DNA of 64,000 nucleotides from an uncultured Paracoccaceae bacterium (GTDB lineage: Bacteria > Pseudomonadota > Alphaproteobacteria > Rhodobacterales > Rhodobacteraceae): contig CANNFQ010000017.1 of assembly GCA_947503925.1 (NCBI GenBank), positions 34,162 to 98,161 on the forward strand, in the 5' to 3' direction. Numbering within the stretch: position 1 is the stretch's first letter; every line of letters starts with the position of its first letter. The position numbers were made by a program, and so were the translations under genes. Below the pieces are notes generated by a model that made no database searches, was not told where the DNA came from, and was given only the letters and a program-made list of their open reading frames with translations. Below are positions 43,449 to 52,116 of this stretch, one piece after another.

Positions 43449-45397
43449 GGCCGTAGATCAAAGCCCGCGATTGCCACCCCTGCCTTGGCATCGTTCCGTC
43501 CCGAGATCTCTGCCTCGATCAGTGGAAGGAGTGTGGCAGCACTTGTCCCGTCTGCTGATGCCGCCGCAGCGATCAACGGGCTGTCGGTCGATACGGCGAT
43601 CAAGAGTTGCGGGGTTTCACCTGCCCCGTCTTCGGCGGATAGTCCGAAGCTGAAGGTTGCGCTGCCATCGCCCTGTTCGGTCAACCTGCCTGTCAGGTTA
43701 TAGACCCCGCCCTTGTCCGATACCCAAGCAAGCCAAGTAGGCCGCCCGCGCCGGTCGCTTAGCCGTCCGACGGTGGTGCCTGCGCTTTGCATCACGTCAC
43801 TGTCCAGTGTCAGCACCGGCGGTGCCGTGTCGGGGTTGCGCAACGCGCCAGCCAGCGCCAAGGCTGGACATTGGTCGGCCGTGATCCGGCGTTCCAGAAG
43901 TGTTGGTCTTGTTTCGAACTGTTCTTCGTAGCGGTCAAGCAACCCGTCAAACGCACCGTCGGTCGATGCAAAGGCAGCGATTGTCCCGCTATTGGGTCCG
44001 ACCCGCAGCCGCGTTGCGTAGATGCAGGGCTCATCAGACCAGTCGGCCAGGAACCCTTCGCGCGTGCTGTCCCATGGGTCGGTCGGATCGTCGGCATTGA
44101 TCGGTAGCGTCGGTTGCAGATCAGTACCGCGTGCTGGGCCAACAAACCCTTGCTGCCACGCGACAAAGGCACCTATTCCACCGAAGATCAGTAGCACCAG
44201 AACCCAGCGCAGCGCCCCGCCGCTCGGCGCTTCGGGGGCGGGTGCTGGTGGTGGCAGATCCAGTCCGGTGGTCTGACCAAAGGGTGAGGTGGAGCCTGCG
44301 TCCACAGGCGGAATACTGGCAGGGGCGCTGCGCCCCGGTGGCTGGCGCAGACCCGGTACATCGGTCGTGACTGGCGCAGCGGTTGTGCTGGCGACAAGGC
44401 CCGGATCGTCCAGCATTGCGATCACCTCTGTCATGCTGGCGGGCCGGTCTGCCGGATCCGGTTCCAACATCTTCGCCAGAAGCGGGCGTAGCCCAGGGTC
44501 GATATCGGACAGATCGGGAACTTCGCGGCGGGCATTCACGGCCTCGACAATCGAATTGCCCATCTCCAGCGGCGCGCCACGCAAGGCAGCAGCCATCAAG
44601 AGCCCGAGCCCGTAGATATCGGTGCGCGGTCCGATGGTACCGTCGAAATGCCCCAGCTGTTCGGGTGAGATATACTTGAATTTGCCTGCCAACTGACCGT
44701 GCAAGGTGTTTTCCGTCATCTCTGCCGATTTGGCGATGCCAAAGTCGATCAGCACGGCGTTATCAACCGATCCGTCCCGCAACATGACATTGTCGGGGGA
44801 CAGATCGCGGTGGATTACGTCCATCGCATGCGCCCGTTCCAACCCAGCGGCGACCAGGCGCATCAATCCGGTCGCCTGCGGCAGGGTCAACGGGGCGACA
44901 TTGCGGATATGGTCGGATAATGCGGTGCCTTCGATGAATTCCATGATCAGGCAAAAACGATCCAGATCGGCATCGCGGACAAAGTTATAGTACCGTACGA
45001 TGGCCTGATCGGACAATTGGCACAGCACCTTGGCCTCGCGCATGAAAAGGGCTGCAACCTTTTCATCATGGGCCAGTGATTGCAGCACGATCTTGATTGC
45101 CACTGCATCGCCGGTAAAGACATTCTCGCCCCGGAACACCTCGCCCATGCCGCCTGCGTTGATCAGTTCCTTGATCTCGTAATTGTTGTTGATCAGTGTC
45201 CCAATCGGCACCGGCACGGCGGCGTTATCGGCGGGCAGCGGTGCCGCATCCGGCATCGGGGCTGCGGGTGGGACCGGCGGGGTGGTGATGCGCGTCGGTT
45301 CTTCGAGCTGCGGTGCGATTTCTGTGCGGTCTTCAACGGGTGGCGCAATCTGGGTCTTGTCATCATCGCCGGGCGGAATGGTGGGGTCGTTTGTCAT
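43445..45397 (-). CDS. ppkA: T6SS Ser/Thr protein kinase, PpkA-like, with periplasmic sensor domain
   Basis: A 650-residue receptor-type kinase. The N-terminal tail (1-60) has DKTQIAPP, DRTEIAPQ and EPTRITTP repeats. The kinase domain (about 68-340) has GGMGEVF, the catalytic loop HRDLSPDN (Asp198) and DFGIAKS. A membrane helix lies near 395-415. From about 455 to 650 is an extracytoplasmic domain shared with the TonB-like protein (Cys458 and Cys510). PpkA kinases phosphorylate Fha or TssL to activate secretion. The stop overlaps the convergent tonB-like gene by four bases, and pppA is nine bases upstream. Confidence 0.92.
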   Translation of the reverse strand: MTNDPTIPPGDDDKTQIAPPVEDRTEIAPQLEEPTRITTPPVPPAAPMPDAAPLPADNAAVPVPIGTLINNNYEIKELINAGGMGEVFRGENVFTGDAVAIKIVLQSLAHDEKVAALFMREAKVLCQLSDQAIVRYYNFVRDADLDRFCLIMEFIEGTALSDHIRNVAPLTLPQATGLMRLVAAGLERAHAMDVIHRDLSPDNVMLRDGSVDNAVLIDFGIAKSAEMTENTLHGQLAGKFKYISPEQLGHFDGTIGPRTDIYGLGLLMAAALRGAPLEMGNSIVEAVNARREVPDLSDIDPGLRPLLAKMLEPDPADRPASMTEVIAMLDDPGLVASTTAAPVTTDVPGLRQPPGRSAPASIPPVDAGSTSPFGQTTGLDLPPPAPAPEAPSGGALRWVLVLLIFGGIGAFVAWQQGFVGPARGTDLQPTLPINADDPTDPWDSTREGFLADWSDEPCIYATRLRVGPNSGTIAAFASTDGAFDGLLDRYEEQFETRPTLLERRITADQCPALALAGALRNPDTAPPVLTLDSDVMQSAGTTVGRLSDRRGRPTWLAWVSDKGGVYNLTGRLTEQGDGSATFSFGLSAEDGAGETPQLLIAVSTDSPLIAAAASADGTSAATLLPLIEAEISGRNDAKAGVAIAGFDLRP

Positions 45398-45406
45398 ATC
45401 GTGCCC

Positions 45407-46180
45407 CTACTCGAAATCGACCGCAGGCGCGACAAATGATGTTTCCGAGCAGCGGACAACAACCGTTGTTACATTGTCCTTTGCCCCCCGGGCCAGCGTC
45501 TGCCGGATTAGCCCGTCGCAGATTGCCTGTGGCGGTTGCCCTGAGTGCAATGCCTGCCGAATGTCGTCATCGCTGCAATGTTCGGTTAGCCCGTCTGAGC
45601 AGAGCAGGAACATGTCGCCTTCGGCCAGTGCCCCATCCACCACGTCACATCGGGGCGCCTCGGTTACGCCGATGGCCCGGGTGATGACGTTTTTGCGCGG
45701 CCAGTTTTCGGCCTCTGCCGCTGAAATCAGCCCTGCCTCAAACAGTTCACGTACTTCAGTGTGATCCTTGGTCAGTTGGGTCAGCGCCCCGTCACGCAAC
45801 AGGTAGATGCGGCTGTCGCCCGACCAGATGCAGACAAAGCGATCCTCGAATGTCAGCAGTGCCACCAGCGTGGCCCCGACGGTGCCGCCACCAAGGACGG
45901 CTGCATGTTGTCTGATCCGATCATGCGCGCGGCCAAGCCGTTCCATGAACCGCGCCTGCAAATCCTCGGGCGAGCTGCCATAGCCGACCGATGCAAGCTC
46001 TGCCACGATGGTCTGACTGGCGAAATCGCCCGCGTCATGCCCACCCATCCCATCGGCAACAACCCAGACTCCGAATCCCGGCTTGGTCAGATAGCTGTCT
46101 TCGTTATGGGTCCGGACCATGCCCGTATCAGTGGCGGCCCCTGTTTCGATGTCGAAATATTCGGTCTGCACTTGGGTCAT
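45407..46180 (-). CDS. pppA: PP2C-family protein phosphatase PppA
   Basis: The 257-residue protein has the metal-binding motifs of PP2C phosphatases: TGMVRTHNEDSY, VVADGMGGHDAG, WSGDSRIYLL, LLCSDGLTEH and GAKDNVTTVVV. It reverses the action of PpkA. The start at 46180 overlaps the tagF stop (ATGA); the longer open frame runs back into tagF and is not used. It lies between tagF and ppkA in one leftward operon. Confidence 0.94.
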   Translation of the reverse strand: MTQVQTEYFDIETGAATDTGMVRTHNEDSYLTKPGFGVWVVADGMGGHDAGDFASQTIVAELASVGYGSSPEDLQARFMERLGRAHDRIRQHAAVLGGGTVGATLVALLTFEDRFVCIWSGDSRIYLLRDGALTQLTKDHTEVRELFEAGLISAAEAENWPRKNVITRAIGVTEAPRCDVVDGALAEGDMFLLCSDGLTEHCSDDDIRQALHSGQPPQAICDGLIRQTLARGAKDNVTTVVVRCSETSFVAPAVDFE

Positions 46181-46878
46181 TGCATCGCAGCCTCGTTTTC
46201 TGGGGTGGTGAAAGCCGCGCCCATCATCCACGCGAATGCAGCAGCACCCGGCAGACCGTTGGTGACATAAAGTGCAGATCCACCCTGATCGCTGCGCCAA
46301 AGATAGGTGCGCGTGGCCTGCGCCCTGGCCGCATCGGCAGAGGCGACATCGGACCAAAGCCGGATCACATTATCATCGGGTCGGGAGGCCCAGAAATCCG
46401 TGGCGGGGAGCGGATCAGCCGCCGATAGCCCCGGCAGCATCGCATCGGCAAAGCGCCCGGCCATCGCGCGTGCATCGTCGTCGCCCCGCGCATAGCCGTT
46501 CAGAAACCCGCCAATCGTATCATAGAATTGTTGATCAGGGTCGGTTGGTGGTGGCGCAATGGCGGCCCCTTCGACACCTGCCAGCAGGGGAAAGCGGCGA
46601 CCGACCTTGTCGCGCGCCGCTGCCATCATTCCGCAGAACCCGCGCCCTTCTGGTGTCAGGGCAGGGCCGATCCAGATGCGCATGACCGGTGCATTGTCAT
46701 AATGCGCCTCCCATGCATCGGCGACACCGTCGCGCAGTGCAGGCAACATCTGGTTCAGCCAGCGTTCAATACAATCAGACAGCGATTGCGACAGGCCCGC
46801 AGTGATGAAATCGCCAAAGGCGGGGTGTTTGCCGTAAAATCCGGCCGCAATCTGGCTATGGTGCTGTGACTGGTTCAC
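46177..46878 (-). CDS. tagF: T6SS-associated protein TagF
   Basis: The 233-residue protein has the TagF signature AGFYGKHPAFGDFITAGL, then RIWIGPALTPEGRGFCGMMAAARDKVGRRFPL. TagF acts in Pseudomonas as a post-translational brake on T6SS, partly by binding Fha. It begins four bases after the tssM stop, so the threonine phosphorylation genes and the membrane complex are co-expressed. Confidence 0.92.
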   Translation of the reverse strand: MNQSQHHSQIAAGFYGKHPAFGDFITAGLSQSLSDCIERWLNQMLPALRDGVADAWEAHYDNAPVMRIWIGPALTPEGRGFCGMMAAARDKVGRRFPLLAGVEGAAIAPPPTDPDQQFYDTIGGFLNGYARGDDDARAMAGRFADAMLPGLSAADPLPATDFWASRPDDNVIRLWSDVASADAARAQATRTYLWRSDQGGSALYVTNGLPGAAAFAWMMGAAFTTPENEAAMQ

Positions 46879-46882
46879 GGGG

Positions 46883-49800
46883 TCAGTCCACGCTTTGCGG
46901 ACAGCTGAAATTCGTCAATTCGGACATCGTAAACGGGTTGAAGTTGGTTGCGAATGTCATGTCAAACCGCACCGCCCGTCCGGCGAAAATATGGGTCAAT
47001 CGCACCCCATTGCCCAGATCGCGCGGCTGCTGCCCGGACCGAATGAAATCAACAATAGCCCATTGTCCGCCGCTCCATTGTCGGGGGCGGACAGAGGTTT
47101 CAAACCGTGAATCCGTATTCATTTCGACAACGTTGCCGGTGCCGGGCCAGGTGATGGACTGCGATGTGCCGTCCTTGATCAGTTCGACCTTTTCGTCATT
47201 CACGCTGATTGTGACATTGACCAAGTCACCGGGCAGATCTTCGGGAGAGAAGGTGATTACGACCTCTGGTTGGCGTTCACCGCTGGGAAAGAAGGCGCGC
47301 TGAATCTTGTCAGCCCGTTCGAACTGCAACAGCATATTGGTGGACAAACGCCCGGCCAGTGGGCTGCCACTGCGCACCCGGAACCCGTCATTCGTTTTGT
47401 CGACGTGACGGCTAAGGTAGGTGTCATAATAGGTTTGCATTGTGCCACCCGGCCCAAAGAACCGGCTGAAATCCTGCACTGAGACATGACGCGCGCTGCC
47501 AAGGTCGAACGGGTAGTAACCATCAATGCTTTGCCGGCATTCAAAGGCCACGGTGTTGCCCATCTCGCGGTTCATTTCGCCAATATCGGCATCGGTCGCC
47601 TCGGCCTCGAAATCGCCTTTGACGTCGTTGAGGTATCGGCCAATCGGCCCTGGCAGGTTCGAGTTATAGCGGGTCAGATCGTTCAGAAGGCCCGGCAATA
47701 GCTGTCCTTCGACACCGCCGGGGGCCTGTACAGCCAAGCGGCGGTTTTGCTGGATCTGTTCCATCGTTGCCAGGATCACGTCAATCGGACGACCCGCTGC
47801 CCCCTGTTCGACGGCGCGATGCCACAGCTCAAACCGGTCTTCGATCCGCTCTGCTTCGCGCCTTGGGCCACCTTCGCCACCGCCGACCTGTTGCTGGTTC
47901 TTGGCGCTGTTGCTGGCCGCCTCAAGCAGGATCCGCTGCAACCCACCGGAAGTTTGTTTGAACCGCTGGAACATCTGCCCGCCGACATCTGCCCCAACGC
48001 CGCCCGTGGCGAGGGCTGAGGGATCAATGCTTTCCAAGTCATCAAGGAACGCCGTCAGCTTTGTTTCGCGCACAACTGCATTGGCCAACCGCACGATAGG
48101 AGATGCAAACTGCGATGATGCGGTGCCAAGTGCGGTGTAATTGGGCGCATCGCCTGCCATGTTGTTGACCTGCACCCGGTCCAGCATGTCGGACCATGCG
48201 GTTTCAAAATCGCGCGCATATTGGCGTTGCAGGGCTTGTTCCAGCCCGGCCAACTGGTTGTCGTAATTGACTGCATTGGCCTGTTCGCCCAGTACCCATT
48301 TGTCGTTTTCCAGAACTGCCCCGACCTCAAGCACCTGATCAAGAAAGAAAAACCAATAGCCGTCGAATGTGTAAAGCGCAGGCACGCTGAGTTCCGAAAA
48401 ATCGCTACCATCATTGGTGGCGAACACGATGGGACCTTCGGGGTGCAACTCCTCGGCCAGATTGAAGGCAGGCAGAACGGATTGCCGTGCTTTGTCCTGA
48501 ATGATCGCATAGGCCTGATCAACCAGCGACATCTGCACAATGGCGCTGCGCGACAGGGTGATGGCCGCGTCATCCACGGGGATCGCGATGTTTTTTGTGT
48601 CGTCCAGTTCCAGCATATTGGCCAGATGCTGTTTCAGTGCCTCGCCTGTCGCCTGATTGCCCAACCCGGCATAGGTGTCATCCCAGATCGCGCCGAACCA
48701 TGCCTTGATCGCATCGTCATCCGGGCGTGGGCCAAGCCCGGCCAGCAGCATATAGACCTTCAATGCGCGGTAAATTTCGGCTGGATCGCCCTGTTCGCGC
48801 AGGTTCGGTAACCGCTGTTCCAGATCAAGGATCAGGCGGGGCCGCAGCATCTGTTCGAGCGCATCCCCGTAGGATGCCTGCCCCGCGGTGTTGATCCGTG
48901 CCAGTTGGCGCAGCCCGAACCCGTTCCATGTGGTTTCTTCGACAATCGCCCCGTCATTCAGGGTGACGTCCTGCATCTGGTCCAGATAGGGCAGGACGGA
49001 AACGACATCGGAATTATCAACCTCTGTCCGGTTCAGTTCGGTTTGGGCGGCGTTGGCATATTCAAAGGCCTGCCGTTCAACCGTATCGACATAAGATTTG
49101 TTCTGCCAAAAGCTGAAGCCAAGCCCGGCCAGCAGCGCGGTTGTGCCCAGCCCGATGGTGGACAGGCCCAATATGCGCAGAATACGGGCGCGGCGGACCG
49201 CACGCGCGTCATGCCCCACCCAGTCGCGTTCTTCAAAGATTACTCGCCGCAGCACGTCATGCAGGAAAAAGCTTTTGCCCTGACCGGACATGAAAGACGG
49301 GGCAAACGCCCCCGGTGCCTGATCGTTGCGCGACATGGCCCCCAGCACCTGATCAATGGGCGTGCCTTCCTGCGTGCCAGAGGTGAAATAGAACCCGCGC
49401 AGGATCGCGCTTGATTTGTACCGGGTTGGTTCAAAGATACGGCGCAGGAAATCGCTGACATTGTCGCGTAGCAGGGCCATCTGGCCGGGCAGACCAAAGA
49501 TGGCGACGCGGCTGATCCCGTCGGGTTCTTCGGTCAGCCGGTCGATCAATTCGTCCGACAGGCGCGATACTAGCTGGTCAAACTCTGCCGGGACCTGTTC
49601 ATGGGTCTGGGCCTTGCGGTCCTTTGTCTGGAAGGTCACGCCCCAGACAGACTTGCGGCGGTTCAGGCTGAAACTGCTGAAATATTCGCGGAAGCCCGAG
49701 ATCAGATCGCATTTCGTGAACAGCACATAGACCGGAAAATCGATGCGTAGTTTTTCGTGTACTTCGCCCAGCCGGCTGCGCACGATCTCTGCATGTTGGG

Positions 49801-50491
49801 CCAGCTGTTCTGGTGTGGCGTTCATCATGTCCTCGACCGAAAAGGCGAGGATGACACCGTTGATCGGCTGTTTGGGTCGCGATTTTTTCAGCAGATCAAG
49901 GAAGGATTGCCAACTGCTTTCATCTGCCGTCTTGTCACTGTCCTGCGTGGTGTAGCGGCCTGCTGTGTCGATCAGGATCGCGTCTTCGGCAAACCACCAG
50001 TCGCAATAGCGTGTGCCGCCAAAGCCCGACACGACGCCTGCGTCATCCGCATTGGACAGCGGAAATTCGATGCCCGAATTGCGCAGTGCGGTCGTCTTAC
50101 CGGCCCCGGGTGGCCCGATGATCACGTACCATGGCAGATCATAAAGGTAGGATGCCCCTCCGGATTTTTTCAGCGTGGCCAGTGCGTCATTCATCCGTTC
50201 AGACAGGACTGCGCCATCGCCTGTTGGTTCGGGTGGGGTCAGCGCCTCTTCCAGATCCCGGGCGGCGGCGCGGCGTTTGCGCCAGCCAAGGATCTGGAAC
50301 AGCAGGATCAGCCCGACGATCACCCCAATCAGGGTCGCCCGTAGCCAGACCGTGGCCATGATCGCGATGCCTGTCATCGGGAAACCGATCCAGATCGCGA
50401 CGATCACACAAAGAATGCCAAGGATGATCGCGGGGATGCGCATCCATGGGCGCCAGCGCAGGAAACGGAATAGGATGCGGAAGATGTTCAA
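46883..50491 (-). CDS. tssM: T6SS membrane complex protein TssM (IcmF)
   Basis: A 1202-residue inner-membrane protein. Two hydrophobic helices lie near residues 18-65, then a cytosolic NTPase-like domain with an intact Walker A (YVIIGPPGAGKTTALRNSG, about 125-143) and DWWFAEDAILIDTAGRY; a third helix lies near 435-460, followed by the large periplasmic part. The start is TTG, overlapping the tssL stop as TTGA, with GGAGGGG upstream. The periplasmic end normally binds TssJ, which is not present in this window. Confidence 0.95.
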   Translation of the reverse strand: MNIFRILFRFLRWRPWMRIPAIILGILCVIVAIWIGFPMTGIAIMATVWLRATLIGVIVGLILLFQILGWRKRRAAARDLEEALTPPEPTGDGAVLSERMNDALATLKKSGGASYLYDLPWYVIIGPPGAGKTTALRNSGIEFPLSNADDAGVVSGFGGTRYCDWWFAEDAILIDTAGRYTTQDSDKTADESSWQSFLDLLKKSRPKQPINGVILAFSVEDMMNATPEQLAQHAEIVRSRLGEVHEKLRIDFPVYVLFTKCDLISGFREYFSSFSLNRRKSVWGVTFQTKDRKAQTHEQVPAEFDQLVSRLSDELIDRLTEEPDGISRVAIFGLPGQMALLRDNVSDFLRRIFEPTRYKSSAILRGFYFTSGTQEGTPIDQVLGAMSRNDQAPGAFAPSFMSGQGKSFFLHDVLRRVIFEERDWVGHDARAVRRARILRILGLSTIGLGTTALLAGLGFSFWQNKSYVDTVERQAFEYANAAQTELNRTEVDNSDVVSVLPYLDQMQDVTLNDGAIVEETTWNGFGLRQLARINTAGQASYGDALEQMLRPRLILDLEQRLPNLREQGDPAEIYRALKVYMLLAGLGPRPDDDAIKAWFGAIWDDTYAGLGNQATGEALKQHLANMLELDDTKNIAIPVDDAAITLSRSAIVQMSLVDQAYAIIQDKARQSVLPAFNLAEELHPEGPIVFATNDGSDFSELSVPALYTFDGYWFFFLDQVLEVGAVLENDKWVLGEQANAVNYDNQLAGLEQALQRQYARDFETAWSDMLDRVQVNNMAGDAPNYTALGTASSQFASPIVRLANAVVRETKLTAFLDDLESIDPSALATGGVGADVGGQMFQRFKQTSGGLQRILLEAASNSAKNQQQVGGGEGGPRREAERIEDRFELWHRAVEQGAAGRPIDVILATMEQIQQNRRLAVQAPGGVEGQLLPGLLNDLTRYNSNLPGPIGRYLNDVKGDFEAEATDADIGEMNREMGNTVAFECRQSIDGYYPFDLGSARHVSVQDFSRFFGPGGTMQTYYDTYLSRHVDKTNDGFRVRSGSPLAGRLSTNMLLQFERADKIQRAFFPSGERQPEVVITFSPEDLPGDLVNVTISVNDEKVELIKDGTSQSITWPGTGNVVEMNTDSRFETSVRPRQWSGGQWAIVDFIRSGQQPRDLGNGVRLTHIFAGRAVRFDMTFATNFNPFTMSELTNFSCPQSVD

Positions 50492-52116
50492 AACGTCCCC
50501 TCCCGGGCGAGCATGATTTCAACCCGCCGGTTTTGCGCCTTGCCTTCGGCGGTGTCATTGCTGGCGATGGGTTGCGTTTCGCCCTTGCCATCCACCGTCA
50601 GGCGGTCTGCCGACCCGCCGCATCCGGGGCCTTCGGCAGGGACGGGTACGTCAATCGCCTGCCCGTTTGCATCCACCATGGTGACGGCGACGGTATCGCA
50701 GGCCGGGGCAGACAGCCCGTCGCGCAGGATTGTCGCCACGGATTCGGCCCGGGCGACGGAGAGTTCGGTATTGGTCTTGTAGCGGCCCCGCCCGGAGAGC
50801 GGGTCACTATCGGTATGGCCGACGACGCGGATTGGCCCTGGTTCGCTGTTCAGGATGCGCGTGATCTCTGGCGCGACTTCCTGAAAAGCGGGCGAAAGAT
50901 CGGTGCTGCCCCGGTTGAACAGCAGGGCATTGCCGACACGGATAAAGATGAAATTGCCCTGAATTCCGACCTCAACCGATCCGTTGGCGATCAGGTCAGT
51001 CAACCCGTCCTTGATCCGGTCCAGCTGGGTCTGATCCGGTTCAGGTCGCGGGAATGGCTCAATCTCGAAATTGCGGATCAGGGTGATCTGGCTGACATTT
51101 TGGTGCAAACCGGTCAAGTCGGCGGCGACGGTATTGCCGTCCCGGTTCAGCAAAGTCGACAAGGCCGCAAAGGTGCCAACGATCAAGGCGCCAGCGACAG
51201 CTGCGAAAATCCACAAGGGAAGCCCGCCAAACTTGCGCCGCCCACCCAGCGGCACGCCCGCCCAATTGATTGAGATATCTTCGTCAGGGCGGGGTTTGAC
51301 GCGGCGCAACGTTTCATAGATCGCGGAGCGGATGCGCGATAGTTCGACTGCGCCGTTGGGTGCGGTGCGATACTGGCCTTCGAAGCCCAGTGACAGGCAG
51401 GTCAGCATCAGTTCCAGCAGATTGAAGCGTTGGGCGGGGGCCTGCATCGCCTTCTCCGCCTCTTGAAAGAAACCAACCCCGGAATCGCGGCGCTGGAAGA
51501 AACGGGCGACCATGGAATATTGAATCCAGACGCCCCGATCTGCCCCGGGCAGGTTCTGCACGATGTCATCGGCAGTGCCAGAGAGCGCATATTTCGCGAC
51601 CTGCGCCTCATGCGGGTCGGCCCCGGCAGCGACGGCATTGGCTTCGAACTGGGTCAATTCGCGGGTTACATGTTCCATCAGCGGCTGCGCTTGCATTTCG
51701 ACCATGCCGGTCCGCAAGCGGCCAAACAGGATCAGCAGATTGGCGGCAGCAGCGAGGAGCGGGTTGGATGGCCCACCTTTCCCAAGCCCCTTGGCGCGCA
51801 AGGCCTCTTGCAGGGAAATGCGGGGCGTTTGCAGTGGGGCCGCCTGCGGTTGGTCGCTGGGGATGTCGGGGAAGAAACTGTCACTTGGCGCGTTGGGCCG
51901 TCCCATGTCACCACCCGGTTGCGGGGTGGCGCCGCCAAGCCATGTGTTGCCACCGGGTGCGGCCGGACGTGGCGGTGCGGGGGTAGGTGTCGGTGCAGGT
52001 GCAGGCGGTGGCACTGCGCCACCAATAACGGTCCGGTCGCCGTTATCCGGCGCCGTCGGTTTGGCCCCCGGTAGCGGGCCACCAAATACCGTTTTGTCGT
52101 CGTCATCATCCGACAT
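50488..52116 (-). CDS. tssL: T6SS membrane complex protein TssL with OmpA-like C-terminal domain
   Basis: The 542-residue protein has three parts. An N-terminal tail (1-95) carries acidic and Pro/Gly-rich repeats with DKTVFGG (Thr9), DRTVIGG (Thr29) and NTWLGG (Thr58). The DotU/IcmH cytosolic domain (about 95-290) ends in a membrane helix (about 310-330). An OmpA-like peptidoglycan-binding domain (about 400-542) has VVGHTDSDPL and AQNRRVEI. Such extended TssL anchors the complex to the wall. In Agrobacterium, TssL is phosphorylated near its N-terminus by PpkA and bound by Fha. The start overlaps the tssK stop by one base. Confidence 0.94.
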   Translation of the reverse strand: MSDDDDDKTVFGGPLPGAKPTAPDNGDRTVIGGAVPPPAPAPTPTPAPPRPAAPGGNTWLGGATPQPGGDMGRPNAPSDSFFPDIPSDQPQAAPLQTPRISLQEALRAKGLGKGGPSNPLLAAAANLLILFGRLRTGMVEMQAQPLMEHVTRELTQFEANAVAAGADPHEAQVAKYALSGTADDIVQNLPGADRGVWIQYSMVARFFQRRDSGVGFFQEAEKAMQAPAQRFNLLELMLTCLSLGFEGQYRTAPNGAVELSRIRSAIYETLRRVKPRPDEDISINWAGVPLGGRRKFGGLPLWIFAAVAGALIVGTFAALSTLLNRDGNTVAADLTGLHQNVSQITLIRNFEIEPFPRPEPDQTQLDRIKDGLTDLIANGSVEVGIQGNFIFIRVGNALLFNRGSTDLSPAFQEVAPEITRILNSEPGPIRVVGHTDSDPLSGRGRYKTNTELSVARAESVATILRDGLSAPACDTVAVTMVDANGQAIDVPVPAEGPGCGGSADRLTVDGKGETQPIASNDTAEGKAQNRRVEIMLAREGTF

